A DNA stretch of 64,000 nt from Styela clava (GCF_964204865.1 NC_135251.1:18910001-18974000), one strand, 5' to 3'. Shown: positions 22,501 to 36,700, numbered from the stretch's first letter. Translations and numbers: made by a program. Notes: generated by a model not told the origin, from the sequence alone.

Positions 22501-25500
22501 TTTATTCGGTGGTTTCATAGTGAAAATTGCGGGGATTCAGTTTTGCAGTGATGATCCGTATCTATTAATCTGCTTTCACTGGTTCAATAGGTATCGTAAT
22601 CAATATTCATTTTTTCAATTAAATTGGCCACTTTGATACTCAGAGATTCTATTCACCTTAGACTAGATTTAGAATCTTGTTTATTCATTTTCGTTACACC
22701 TGAGAGCTGTTCTGTTTTTGTCCCACATTTTTGGCCCAACATAATCCTTACCTTATATAGATTTGTTTTGTCTTGTTTTTTTATGATAAGTCGTTGTACT
22801 CTTGAATTGGAGTTCTATTCTTGTATAGTGTGCCTTGTCATCATCCATAAATAAACATTAATACTATTTTGTTTGGTACTATGACATGAAATGTGCTTTG
22901 TTTGATATACAATGCAATTGACTTGTGGCGTAACATGCCATAAATTTCAATATTAACATGTAGATATGTTCGAAGCATTCAGAAATCTATCTCATATTCA
23001 ATATTTTCGTCAATAAAGTTTAAAGAGAATAATAATGAAATTGTAATGCTGTCGTCATGAGAATAAATACCTGGAGTTCGAACCTCCCCACCACCGTTAG
23101 ACGTCATAATAAAAAAAGCCATACGTTTTAATTCGAGAATGTCGTTATTTACGGGAGTATTACAGTGGGTGGACTATAACGGAGACCCTGATCTGGTTGA
23201 AAATATAGCAGTCCGTTGGGTATTGATGACATATCAAGAGTCTTGTTCAATATGATGCACCGCCATGCTTTCTCTTAATTTTGGTAATCATAAATGACCG
23301 ATTTTAATAATTCCTTAAAATCGTCTTGATGATGGGTGCAAAATCGTTTTTTAATTTTACATAAAAAAGGGGTTTTAATTTTGAAGATGAGCATTGAAAA
23401 TTTAAAACACTTTACTTTAAATTAGACTTGACTTCGCTTTGGAAACGTTTCGCTAGTAGCGATGGAAAATTTCTTTGAGTTTGAAATGAATTCTAAAGAG
23501 TATTGTTTTCTTCGCACACGGCGCTTCGAGAAACAGGATAAAGTACCTAAAACATTTCGATATTCACGCCCATGGTACGAACCCATAGTATTTACTGATT
23601 CCAGATATTACGTATTATTACTGAGTGAAGTGTGTTTCAATGAAAAAGAAACAAATTAAGAAGTATATTCATAATTTATGAGCATAAACAATGACACGAT
23701 TATGTCATATCGCCACACGCACTGCAGGGTGGATGCGTCGAATAGAGGCGTCAAATAGTTATGTAATATACTGAGTTGCTATTAAAACAAAACTAAAATT
23801 CTATCGATTTTCACGTAATTTCAATTACTGACATGTTCTGTTAAAAAATGCGAGGTATTTACTGTTTTTTTGGGGTTATCCAATCTGATTCACAACCCAC
23901 AAAATATATTTTAACAGTCAACAGATCCTGTATGTTGGCCCTTTTACCACCTTCATGTGCGTTTTAGTTAAGAATATTTATTTATTTAATTTGTATTATT
24001 TTACTACGATTGAGTCACCCGAGTCAAGTTGTCCACTAAAATAGTGTGAATTTACTTTTTTTTCTATATTGTATTAAATAAAATTGGATTTCTCCGATCC
24101 ATACTCAGACAATTTGATGCTCAATACTTGTATCCAAGTTAAGCCTTGTATTCATAAATCTAATCCCCCTTAATCCTAGGACATGAAAAGTGTTTTTCCA
24201 AATTGATATTTTTAATTCGACAATAAACTTTACGTGGTACTTTATAAAGTATTACCCTCTATTGAAAATAAATGGATGATGATGTACAACGATTGAAGTA
24301 CTTTAAATTCAAGTCACTGTTAGAATTTTATTCGATACAATAAATGTCATTAATTCGTAATATTTACACAATTGACGAAGCAGCATAAAAAAATATAGGA
24401 GGCACTTATAACATAAAATTTTGAAAACGCTCATTATGAAACTTATATTTTATATACACGAAGATGAGGCATTCGTTTCAAACATCTTTAGGCGGCATTA
24501 GGCTTTGATGAGCAAATATTAACGTTAGCGACCACCACCAATTGTACAAAAAAGAAGTGAAATGGAAAAGGATGTACTTCGTTTAGTTGGCTTAAAACTT
24601 TGTAGTAAGCGTTCAGAAAATTTGCGCTGACGATCACCGCTAAGGTGCTTATAAATTCGCAAAAAATAAACCGTATAAATATATATTTCCTCCTATCAAA
24701 CAACTTCAGACTGAGCAATAGACGACGATACCTCCGATTCACCATCCGCGACTCAGAACAGGTCTTATGTCGTCACGTGTTCTGGTACAACGAGATGTGG
24801 TATTTATTGTAAAAACTCTGATGATGACTTCATGTTGAGACGGCCCAACTTTCAATTGGCTTCCCAACGATCCTTCCCGTTTGTGGCACCATATGATAAA
24901 TAATTAAAATATGCAAATGCATTTTTTATTTACCATTATTTCTCGGCACTTTTAAATCTCCAATAATTACTTGTATTCATCAATATCTCCCCGCCTAAAA
25001 ATAACTCAAACTCTAAGAAACAGAGTCATAACAATTGAAAATCGATGTTTCTCATTAACAATTGTCAGTAAAACTTTAAATAGTTTCCCACAAGAGTTGT
25101 GGCGCGGCCTACAACTAGGCTACTTATGAATAATAAAACAATGAAAATAGGATAAAAAAAAGGAGATGGATACTTCCATAAGTAATGACCATTTTATTTT
25201 TATGCATTTGGTCTATTATTGTACGGTCCATTAATAATAAAATTTCATGAGAAATAAAATGCCATTATTCATTGTCTGAAATGACTGGTTTTATATAAAA
25301 AACATCAGACGACTCTAAATGCAAATTTCAAACGGCACGAAAAATCCAAGACCTAACCCGGCCCTGTCATAATTGTAAGATTAAATCGCTTAAAACAACG
25401 AATACAAACTTGGGGGAAAAGAGGGCTAAAAGCAAAGCGAATGCATTTTGTAGTATACATAAGTATATATGATGATCAATTTTGATGAGCTTATTCAAAA

Positions 25501-28500
25501 TTTAATGTTATTTCTATTTATAGATACTTTTGTTAACACACGCATATAAAATGTGAAGTAAAAATTAATTTAAAAACTTCAACTATAAAGTGTTTCATTG
25601 CTACAACCTGAAGATATTCTTGTCTTGTTTTTGCATACACACTTTTTTCAAAGTCTAGTGCAAATTGGCGAATGTTTTTTTACTCTAACCTGCAACAAAC
25701 AAAAGAAAACGTTCAACCAAATATTATCTAATCACCATAAACTTGAAATTGATAAGTGGATCTGTAATATTCGTGTTTGCTGTTTAAGGAATGTATTACA
25801 AGACTCGTGAATATAAATATGAAAAATTGTAGCGATGTTTTACACCATTGGATTGCGCTTCTGAAGGCTGCGTGTCCTAAAATATTTTGATGCGCTGGAC
25901 CGTGGCAATAAATCAATATACCTTTACCAGTTTATAATGTTATTGAGATAAATTGTATGTTATTAAATTGTTCGGATTGTTTTGTGAATTTAGTCGTTTT
26001 CAGTTCACTGTTCGTCTTTTTAATTCCAACTGACATTACACAAAGCAGCTAGTGTGAGCCCATGCCCTAATACAGTAACATTTTATACATCCTTTGAAAA
26101 TAGAATTTTTATGTTCAACCATAAAATTTGATTGTTCAAATCGTCTTAAAATTAAAAATTTATGCGGTTTAATCGAGTATAAAATATTTTTTTATTAGTT
26201 TTTTTACATTAACTGTGTTATACATCAAAATTAAACTGTCTGAAAAAAAAAAAATGAAATTCATACTTTGGTAGTTCTGTACAGAAAAGCAAGATATATG
26301 CGTTTATAGATTTATATTTCTAGCCATTAATCCCACGTCAAGAAATTAACTTTAGTGTGACCAGATAAAAACATTCTATACGCAAAAGTATTTATTAAAT
26401 CGTATTTCCACCAAATGTTAATGGTTTTGAACGTAAACATCATTTGTATATACTATCATTCAAACACAAATAGGAACATGAATATACGTATATATAAAAT
26501 TGGACACAAGAAGGGGTTCTCATATAGCTTCCTTTCATAATATTTGCTATGATACAGACAATGCCGACATTTATTCAACATTACCTAATCTTTTAAATAC
26601 AATGTGAAAATATACAGTGATTGTCGTATGTCCATCGAATAATTGATTGTGCCACTATATGACCGCCGCGCTTATGTCCCTTGGGATCGATTTCGACTTT
26701 TATAACGGACCTGAATTTTAAATTTAAGATTATGAAGCCTCGAGAAAATCACAAAAAACTGAATGCAGATAAATGAGATGATGTAAGTTACTTCAGTGAA
26801 TATTTCACAATTGTCTAAGAAGATGAAAAATATTTTAAAGATATTGAATATTATTTAATTTATTTTCTTATATTGGTTTATCGAATTAACAAACTCAAAT
26901 CAGGCATAGAGGTTTTCGTTCTTTAGTTTCAACAAATGCAGTTTGGAATTTCGTATTTGATAATTAGCACTAAGTAGGCGAATTGTATGTAGGTGATCAT
27001 TTTTCAGAAATATCATACCAACTATAATTCTGTGAAAAATCTTTAAATCACAAATTTGAATTTATTTTTCATTACCCATTGCTTTTTAACGGACAACAAA
27101 TCATTTTATAAACCTGGTATCGGGTAACATGAATTTTAAATAGTTTTGAGATACTTAAGTTTAACTGTATTTATCCACAAATAAAGTGTGGATAGTCTTC
27201 ACTATCAACGATCCTAAATATCGACATTTTGTTAAAACCATTGTTGTATAAACGATGCCCAAATCGACCTCTGGTAAAGAAAATTTTCAAAGTAAAATCG
27301 ATGGCGATAGGAACGGGTGGTAAATTCCGTTTTCGCTGTAAAATTGCTATTGTTACTGATCGTTCTAACTGGCATTTGCATTAATTATTCACCGCCGTGA
27401 ATCAATAAACATACCACAAAATCTGGTATAGATAGGTAATTGTCTTAACTATTGCTTTACATAACGTCGATCTTTAACCTCTACACACTGGTATAGAAAA
27501 TAGGTGTGAGGCACCTCTGGGAGGTTTTCCTAATTCGGAAATAATGTCAAAAACTCTCCCGTATACAAAACTGCAAAGTTGGCGGGACCGCATGATATTG
27601 CCCCCCCATGATCACTCTATCAAATGTAATAACATGACAGCAATATATTCCGAACAGCTCCCAACATATCACCGACTGCTGTCCTGGCAGGTTATCTCAA
27701 ATCAGTATAGTAAGTATAACAGTGAGTTGTAATCGACTCCATAAAGTATACGCTATGCGTGATGTCAATCGTTTGATTAATATACGACTCAAGTAATCGT
27801 CCAATTCACAATTTATAGTTATAGAATATAAATCATTATAAACGTGATTGAAAACGTAAGAATTTGATAATTCATCTTCTTCGAGTTTTTTAAAATTATC
27901 AAAATAATTTTTCATTTATCTCATTGGTTTTTCAAAATAGGAACTAAGAATAACATGGATATTCTTGGGTCACAAACACGTGTTTTTTATCACAATCAAA
28001 AATTTCATGACAAAATATGTTCGTGATATCAACTCTACAATAGTTATTTATTATAAAAAATACATAGGCGGTGTTCACGATAAAAGACATGGGGCACATC
28101 TGGTACATCACATGGGTAATTACCGGAAAACGCGGTGTAATCACGCGGAGAATAAATTGTAGATTCATAATCAAAAATAGAAGCTTACGAGGCTGATGGG
28201 GAAGTAATCTTCCTACGGAAGAAGAATAAAATCACCGTGTATACATAGTTAACCAACGAAATCATGAGATAAAAATAACCGAAATATTTGATATCAGGTG
28301 GGAATTCTGCCGTCATTTGAGTACTCCATAATAGGTACAATATTAATTCAATTTGAATATTTCTTGTTTGTCAGAATGTAATTTTAGCTTTCTCTGATCA
28401 ATTCATGATTTTTCAAAGTAATAGCGCGGGGTGCGATCACAGCGCAATATTTTTCCAGAGTAGTGATTACGATATTCTTGTCATTTATCAAAATCTTAAC

Positions 28501-28517
28501 AAGATGCTCATGTGCAG

Positions 28518-28563
28518 CATACTATGACGTAATGACCTAATCAGTACGTGACGTCATAGTATG
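28518..28563. promoter_or_regulatory. 13-bp inverted repeat containing a CRE-like site
   Basis: CATACTATGACGT at 28518-28530 and its exact complement ACGTCATAGTATG at 28551-28563, separated by 20 bases. The right arm includes TGACGTCA, the consensus binding site of CREB/ATF proteins. It could be a hairpin, a regulatory site or the core of a short MITE. Confidence 0.4.
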
Positions 28564-29597
28564 GAGAAACATTGAGTTGTGAGCAACTGAATACGTCACA
28601 TTCTTATGAATTTCACCCAAATTTAAACCTGACTGAAATTTTGATTAACTTGTTTACGATACATGAATTTTTATATTAATGGCCGTGAAATGAATCATCA
28701 AAAAAGTGTTTTTATGTTTATGTATGTGCTATACACGTTCCTGGTACTAATTAGTTTAGTCTGAAATTTGAAATACTCATTTTTCGTTGGGTTTTCAATT
28801 AGCGCCTATTAGGTGTACTTCGCATTAGCTCACTTAAATAACGCCGTTTGTGCAATCAACGGAAAAATACATTACTTCGTGTGGAAAATAAATTAGACCA
28901 TTCACGCTCGCTATAATTGCCTTTATTGTATTTTCGATTTGACTTCTCTTCCCTAGGGCTTATATCAACACAAAGGGAGGGATATATAAACTGATTGTTT
29001 TTGGTTATTGTCGACGAAATGCGTTTCTTTGTTTGATTTTCTTGAAAAATCGATCAAATTAAAATCCTAAATATGTGTGATTTCCCCCTGTGGGAGATTA
29101 TTAGAAGCGGGGTGACTGCATTTGAGACAATCATTGACAAAAAAAATCTATTTTACTGAAGTCGTGTCGTTAAATATTATTACTGAAATTGCCAAGGTTG
29201 TTTTGAGGTTATAAGGCTTATAATATTAAGTCTTTTTTCGCAACCAATGGACTAACATAGATTTCACTTTTTCGATACCTAAAAGTAGAAAAAATTGCTA
29301 GAAGTTCTAGTCTCGCATTCCGCCGGGAATTTTGTTGCTTTTTCGTATAAACGGGCACATACGAAAAATTTTTCAACATTAGCCTGGGATTTCCACGAAC
29401 ATAGGGGCGTATTAGTCATTTGGCATTCGTGTCCTTTTATTTGAGCATTGCTATCTTGTTATTATACACATAACATCAGGATTATTAATTCATTTAATAT
29501 TTTTTGTTAATTCAGTGATCTTCCGATAGAAAGGACGAAATTCAAATACTGATTTTCATAATTATGAACTAATGCACAAACTAAAAACACGAATAAT

Positions 29598-29785
29598 CGG
29601 TGACGTACATTTGAACCCATACATTTGCACCCGTATATCCGCGGGTTCAATTTATATGAGGGTGCTAAAATCCATGGGTTAAGGTTAGTTTGGGTTCAAA
29701 TATCCATAGGTGCAATAGTATGCAGGTGCAACTGTCGGGGGTTCAAATTACGGATTCAAATGTACGTGGGTTCAAAAGGAATGAA
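29598..29785. mobile_element. Palindromic MITE (family D)
   Basis: Begins CGGTGACGTACATTTGAACCC and ends in ATTCAAATGTACGTGGGTTC, so the ends are inverted copies. In between, GGTTCAA or its complement recurs many times. The same element lies at 51655-51826 in the opposite orientation. Confidence 0.65.
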
Positions 29786-30001
29786 ACCGAATAATCGAAT
29801 GGTCACCATTATACTTGTTGGTGCCACTTGTTGCACAAAATTGATTGATTATAACGTTGTTTTTTCTTAATTTAACCAGGTTTAAAGTTAACACAAAAGT
29901 CTAACCCAACCTAAAATTTCTTTGTAATCTTGTATCAAGACGTTGAAAGTATTGCACCGTACAGGAGGGGGTGTGTATAGCAAATATTCCATGGTCTAAC
30001 C

Positions 30002-31664
30002 CAGGGGTTCTCAAACTTTTGATGTTGCGGAGCCCTTGAAAAGGTTGACCATTATTCACGAAGCCCCAAAATAAATGTTAAAATTGTTACTTTCCAATTA
30101 ATATTCCTGAGTAAGTTAAAAGTACTTTACTTAATTTGAATGCAACACCTTTTTAATAGGGTTAATACAAGTCATAAATGAATCTAAATTTCAAAGATAA
30201 ATTATATATACTAAAGCTATAAATTTGACACTTGACAAACATATTAATAAATTAGGGGTCGAATCTTTTCCCTTTTGACATTTTTGGAAGACTTAAAAGG
30301 CGCTAAAAACGCGCGCGATTGCATTTTGTTACAATCGCCGATTGTTTTCGTCAGTATGGCGTGTTTTAAACCTTAAACCTCTTTACGCCGATGTTTATTC
30401 TTCCTAAATCAAAAATTTCCATTGACATATACGTGTATTGTTCCACAATGACAACGATAATTGCTTTTTTGTTCTCGTGGGGAATTATGAGTTCAATGTA
30501 AAAAAACATGTTATCATATTATAGTCATCGGCGACGAAATACTAAAAATAATAATTAATAAAGAGGTAAATCCGCAACTCGAATTTCTTGATTGGAAAGC
30601 GGCATTCTAAAATATTAAAACTGAAACTTAAATGGGAGATAACACTATAAGTGTTGTTTCAGCAGACTTTTATAGACATTGTGAATCACAAAATTTAGTT
30701 TTATGTTTACTTTGGTTATTCATCGTAGTAACTGCGAAATCGAAACACAGGCAATTGTGCATGCGTTGTACCTTTTAGCCGCATGCAATAAAATAAATTA
30801 CAATCGTTCATATTTTGCCCAGACCTTGGGTATTTTATGTTATTGGACACGTTTAGTGGCCATAACGATCGTTTCAATATTATGTTGTTGTTGTTGTTGT
30901 TCTTGTTCTTTGACACGTTTATAAAAAATCGCTTTTCTCTTCGAATACTGGACCAATTGCTGTGAAATTTTCAGTGGTTAAAGATTAATTTCTTCGCTAG
31001 AAGGCTATTACTTTTATTTATTTCAAAATTTTGCGTGAATTCTATGAAATTTGATATTTCGTCTAAAATTTTGCTGTATTATTTTTTATCTATGGGAACA
31101 CGGATTTTAGTCAGTGTCATGACTGGCTGTACGTTTTGATTCGGCAAAATTCTTGCTACTGGAAATTCAGAACTTTTTTGAGGGTACCGGTAGCGTCAAA
31201 GGTACCGGTAAAGACTGATTCGCTCTGGTCTAACGTGTCCATATATTTATGCGTAGCTCTCTTGTTTTAGAATAGTATTCTTTCATTTTAGTAATCTTAA
31301 TAGTAATCTCGAATCAAACGTGAGTGACGATGAGCACAATTAGAATTATTACGACAAGACACTTTAAATGCAATTTAAATGAAGAATGTTGCGTAGAAAT
31401 TTCCAATTCCAATTTTGAACCCCTCCCTCTTAAGAATCCTGGCTGTGCTCCTACTTATAAATAATGTCATTTTTTAATTCCGCCTTTTTGCCATATTTCG
31501 AGGCTATATTGTTGTCCAATTTTATCAAAGCTGTTATTGCTTCTTTGAACCGTTACAAAATTAGCCAAGTCAGTATTTTGAAAAGTAACCGAATAGCTCG
31601 CGGAGCCCCTGGGTTTCTCTCGCGGAGCCCTGGGGCTCCGTACGGAGCACTTTGAGAACCTATG
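30002..31664. mobile_element. hAT element (family B), carrying a nested MITE
   Basis: Starts CAGGGGTTCTCAAACTTTTG and ends GAGCACTTTGAGAACCTATG, with an exact 8-bp target duplication GTCTAACC (29994-30001 and 31665-31672). Much of its length aligns with the element at 9046. Differences: it lacks about 500 bases present there (roughly 9935-10480) and carries a family-A MITE at 30842-31264. Confidence 0.92.
30842..31264 (+). mobile_element. MITE (family A) nested in a hAT element
   Basis: Runs from ATTGGACACGTTTAGTGG to GCGTAGCTCTCTTG. It contains AACGATCGTTTCAATATT, a TTGTTGTTGTTG run, CTTCGAATACTGGACCAATT, TTTTCAGTGGTTAAAG and AGAAGGCTATTAC, all shared with the 51075 copy. The hAT copy at 9046 shows the uninterrupted sequence TTTATGTTATTTTAGAATAG near 10488, so that site is an empty-site reference for this insertion. 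Two GGTACCGG patches near 31190-31210 are copy-specific. Confidence 0.85.
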
Positions 31665-32012
31665 GTCTAACCCCGTCATTTTTAATACTTTCTAACAATG
31701 ATAATAATATAACCAGCAATTGAAGTGACATTTCATAGTACCAAGTACCATGCCCTGATTTTGACAACATCGCATTGATTTAGCTAAGAAGCGATCAAGC
31801 CTTGGCGCTTGACAAGTTTGTGAAACTTGTGTATTGGATACTCGAGAGCACAATGTTATGTGTTTAGGTTGAACTTCCAAACTACTATACTGCGAGAATA
31901 AAACTTAGTTAGACATATTTTTAAATTATATAAAATTAATTTTTATTGTCCAGAATTTCCGATATGCTTTTGAAAACTTCAACTGAGGGTGACTGGTATT
32001 TTTGCGTTTCAG

Positions 32013-33787
32013 AAAGTTGTTTTATTCTCGGAAGTGCACAGATACCTGGTGTATATCGCATCGTATATTGTTCAGATGGATTCTGCAAACTAACTGGTCA
32101 TCCACAGGCGCAGGTAAATATATAAATTACTTACTGTATTTAAAATGAGTAGCAAAATATGTATGATATGCATGTTATGTATTGGTGTCTCAAAAACGTC
32201 ATGTCCCACGTGTCCCCCTCGTACCACTTCTCACACTTATCCCCCCTGTCCCATTGGGGCAAGTGGGACACGACAATTTCGAGACCGGGTATGTATGATA
32301 CAATTTGATGTCGTGAGGAAATTTGCCCTTTGCTTTGTTTAAATGAGGAGCATTCTGCTGCTTGGGTGGTTGAATAAGATACAATTACGTTATAAAAGTC
32401 ATATGATTTGATTAATTCTCATTGTAATTTGGATAAAAATAAGCAATTGTTATCATACTATCACCTCCAATTGCAAATATTATAATAAATGATTATGAAT
32501 AAAAACGTCAAAATATTGCCTAAGATGTAATATTATTTACCTGTATTGCAGGTCATGCAAAAAAGTTGCACTTGCAGTTTTTTGTACGGAAAAAAGACGA
32601 ACGATGATGACAAAAAAGCTATTTGGGATTCATTGAATAAAAAGAAGGAATTTCACACAAAAATAATGCTTTATAGAAAAGATGGTAAGACTGGTAATTG
32701 AAAACCTAGCTTTCGTTTCTGGATTTTCGGCGGTTTCCTACTTGACAACCGAACCCATCGATTTCAAATGTTCAGTAGTTTATCTCCAAAATTAATCTCC
32801 ATATTTTGACAAACTTTTTTTCTTCGCGGGTGAGCGAGTTTTGGATTTTGAGAAGACTGACGCTACTACATCGAATTTTTGCCAATCGAATTTGGCTCAA
32901 AAACTCGACTCGGTTTTTGTACCGTGTCTATTTGTGAATAGCCCTCTTGTCCAATGACTTATTTTACAACGACGCTTATTAATGTTGGTTTTACCTTATT
33001 GACAATCTCAAATAAGCATAGCAAATCACTCGGCATTAATCAAACTTTCCTGCTATTCGTTGGCTTACGTCTGATTCCATCAACATTCACCTTCAACAGC
33101 GACAGATAGCCCTGTATGTGGGTCTAACGTCATTGCATCACTCGCATGACACCTAGAACTTACATTCAACCGACACACAACCCATATTCATAATTACTCG
33201 GTCGGTCTGGCAATATCTTAATTGTAACGTCCTTACAAGTTAGTCTAACGTGGCGTGCCATAGGTTGCCGACCACTGATATTATTAAGCATCTACTAAAA
33301 CAACATAAATCTTTTGAATATTAAAAAACATTTTTCTTTAAACGATTATGTTTTTATTTGAGATATTTTGTTTAACAAAATGTTTGCAAGGCTGGAAAAA
33401 ATAGGAGACAACCTGACTACCCCGCACAGGTACTACGGTGGCGACGACGCTGGCCCATCACATCAGACTTTAGGATTTATGCATGTTATATAATTATAAT
33501 TTATAATGTCTCGATATAGCGTTGGATAAAGCTGAAGATGTATGATATTGTTAACCGGGGTTCGCAGATCAACAATTTTTATTTTAACGTCTTAACAGTT
33601 TTATAAATTACAGGATCCATGTTCGAATGCTTACTTGATATCGATCCAATCCGTGATAAGAGCAAAAATGTTATTTGGTTCATGGTGTGTCTTAAAAACC
33701 AGAGTCCTGAAAAAGTTACAGAAGAAGATGCATCGGAGCTCGAAAAAAGCCTCATGGAATCGTCGAAAACTTTGTCTAGTCTTAAAA
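32013..33787 (+). CDS. KCNH (ELK) PAS-domain exons 2-4
   Basis: Three exons encode the eag-type PAS domain: [20 protein letters not shown], then [41 protein letters not shown] and [16 protein letters not shown] and VMQ...C.F..G are the hallmark of EAG/ERG/ELK channels. In this family the PAS domain packs against the CNBHD and tunes gating. The donor of exon 4 is read at AAAA|gtatgg (33787), because this phase joins correctly to the next exon; the frame otherwise stops at 33807. Confidence 0.88.
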
Positions 33788-36700
33788 GTATGGCTATGGT
33801 TAATTGAACAGCTACAAATCTTTATCCAATGAGTTTTTGGGAAGGATTTTTTCGGTATTGGTTAGCGAGATCAATACATCAAAGATTTCGAATTTTATTC
33901 TAGTATGAAGCATTTTCATTAATAATAATGATTTATATATTGCACATTATATATAATACACCGTTCATTGTGGACCCGATAAATACCCTGAGGATTAGTG
34001 AATATCTTCCCATGCCTGCGATTAAAATTCCCATGGTATTAAGCGTGGTGAACCTTCTCTCTTTTCTCTCTCAATATCAGTTTGTTCGGTTCAATTAACT
34101 TATATAATTCGAACCGAATCCACCAATTGTTGCTTGCCAATCTTGTCTTCGCCACTAAGCCGTATCCAATATTGACAAGTATGGAATGGATATGGTTTAT
34201 TAAAATAGACGATGCTGTTTCGATTCCAATTATTCGCAGAAGGAAAATTTTTCGATTCATGATATTTGTTCGGTGTATAGATATTAAAGTTTGAACCACG
34301 ATTTAACATTTCGCTAACTCTGCTATCGATCGAATTACTACGGGACTAATTACTTATCCTTCTTCCATTCTTTTGTGCCGGTGTATGCATATAATATAAG
34401 GATGCTGATTAAGAGTAACTTTATATACTAAGCGATTTAAGAGTCTTGTTGTAAATTAACACAAACATATTTGTCACAAACTCTGCATGGTGTTTTCATT
34501 CATTCAAAAAAGTTTTAGAATGAATTTTATTGAATTTTTATTTTTAGGAAAATTTAAAATACTAATTACATGGCTTAAAACATGCAGAACTAATACAACT
34601 GATACTGCAGTAAATAATTGTCGACCTAGAAAGTAGAAACTACTATATCAATTTGTATACGATAATATCACATTCCACATTATTGCACGAAGGAAATGTG
34701 CAGATCGTTTTGCTATATTTCTTACGGTAGTTATCCTTGTCGTTTGAAAAAAAAATACTTTTCTCTAAAACTAATAGGTCAATCGATTACAGTAGCCAAA
34801 GAATTCTATTGCTTGAATTAACTTTTTTTTTTCAATTTACCATGTCCTATTTTACCAAAGATATTTGTTCGCCGATTATTTCAGCAAACCCTGTCCTTTC
34901 AGGCATTCCGTACCTGTACCATTTTGCGACCTTAGTATCAATATATTTGAGTATTGTATTTTTATTGATTCGCAGAAGATTCTGATTGCACTTCGTTGGG
35001 AGAAATTGAAAATTCATCATGTATGCCTCATCAGAGACGACGAAGTAGAGCAGTTCTTTATAGTTTATCAGGCCATATTGAAAGAAAAGATTTGACCTCA
35101 TCAAGAATAAACAGTTGTGCGTCAACTAGCAACGTATGGATTTTAAATCTTCCATTTATTTTTCTATCTTTCCTATTCTGTGATGAATTTAATGTTTTAA
35201 CATTGTTTTAAAGCTGTTTACAAGCAATGGACATCGTGCTTTAGAATATGAAGCTTTCACAGACATCAAAAAGTCGGTATTCATCGTATTGCACTACAGT
35301 ATAACAAAAATATTATGGGATTGGATTATTTTTTTATGTACGTTATACGTAGCAGCCACTGTTCCGTACTATGCAGCGTTGCAGGTAAAGCATTTAGTTG
35401 TATGTTTGCCCCGCCCCCCTTTTCACTTATACGGTAAAAGTTATATTAAGGTGAATTTGAACCATTATGGTATATATAGCTCAGCAGTTGATGATTGACC
35501 GTTGAAAATATTTATGTTCAATAACAGTCAATCAGGTGTTTGTGACTCGTTGAATCCAAATCCCAAAGTTTCAAATTCATATAGCCTATTGCCTTTTGAT
35601 ATATAAATTCAATGCATTTGAGGGATTCTATTATGCATAATTACTTATCGATTTTAATCGGTAAGTATGTTGATAGGTATTTGTCTGTCTGTATGTGTGT
35701 TTGTCTGTTAGATGCACGCAATATCTCACGAAAGCGAGATTGAATCTGCTCCAGATTTTGCATGTGCATTCATCATATCTCGGACCAGAAGCATATTGAT
35801 TTTGGGTGAATTATGTCGTATAATTAGCGAGTTATTAATTAATTAGTGATGGGACACAAGGTGTCACTATGAAGTAAGAGCGCTGTTTTGGGGGATCCCC
35901 TAACTTTCGATCGATAAGTCATCGGTCTCTGACCGATATTCTCGTTTTATATTTATACGCGTGCTGGTTTGCTAGTTGTCGTCTCTAGCACACATCTCAC
36001 TCCAATTCATTTTCTCATAATTCCTGCCCAGTTAGCGACATATACAGGGTGACCCAAAAGAAAAACAGAACCCAGGTAATTTGGAACATATTCTAGAGCA
36101 GGGTCGGTCAACCTTTTTGGCCGACGGGCCACATTTAGTTTACTAATATTTGCGCGGGCCACTTAACATGGTAATTATTTTCTAGTTTTGCTACATTGAC
36201 TAAAAGTTGATGAATAAACAAACAAAACCCTCGCATCAAACTTTCTCAATAATAAGAACAATAAAAAAAAAAACGAAGATACTGTAGAGTCAACGAAGGT
36301 CCTTCTACGCGTAGATATTTTGGTGTGAAGTTTGGCAAAATTTCAATATTCGCTGAAATGGACGATGTAGCAATGCGAAGCCAATTTTTCATATGACTGT
36401 CAGAAATTAGTGATCTCACAGGGGATTCAAAGCGCCAAAGCAATCCAAAGTTGTCAACTCATTAATATTTTGCTTCATTGCCAAAACATCAAGGATTTTA
36501 TGCATGTACATACCACGCCTAAACACATAGCATTGGCAATTATCATTTATGCCCCCAGCAGATTTGACCAAGTAATATTTGGTTGGTGCTACATTTGAAC
36601 GAAAGACCACGTGATAAAATAAAAGAAGATTGTCTCACAGATGAGATACAGTTAAAGAGAGTAGTAGAAGACCCAAGTGTGTAAGCGACTATTTAAGTAT

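Larger units (their letters stand above)
17851..29598. other. 11.7-kb gene desert
   Basis: Reading both strands I found no exon that I could support: only short frames without splice context or recognisable motifs. It includes the second copy of a dispersed repeat (19190-19555), a box-B-like GGAGGTTCGAACTCC (minus strand, near 23070) and a CRE-containing inverted repeat at 28518. It may include introns, promoter or the missing first exon of the KCNH gene downstream. Confidence 0.5.

Noticed and set aside
23050..23100. tRNA-gene-like GGAGGTTCGAACTCC (minus strand)
   Set aside because: It resembles a B box, but no A box at the right distance and no cloverleaf could be drawn.
27544..27732. Plus-strand frame with a possible splice donor near 27690
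   Set aside because: No recognisable motif and no in-phase partner exon; not supported.
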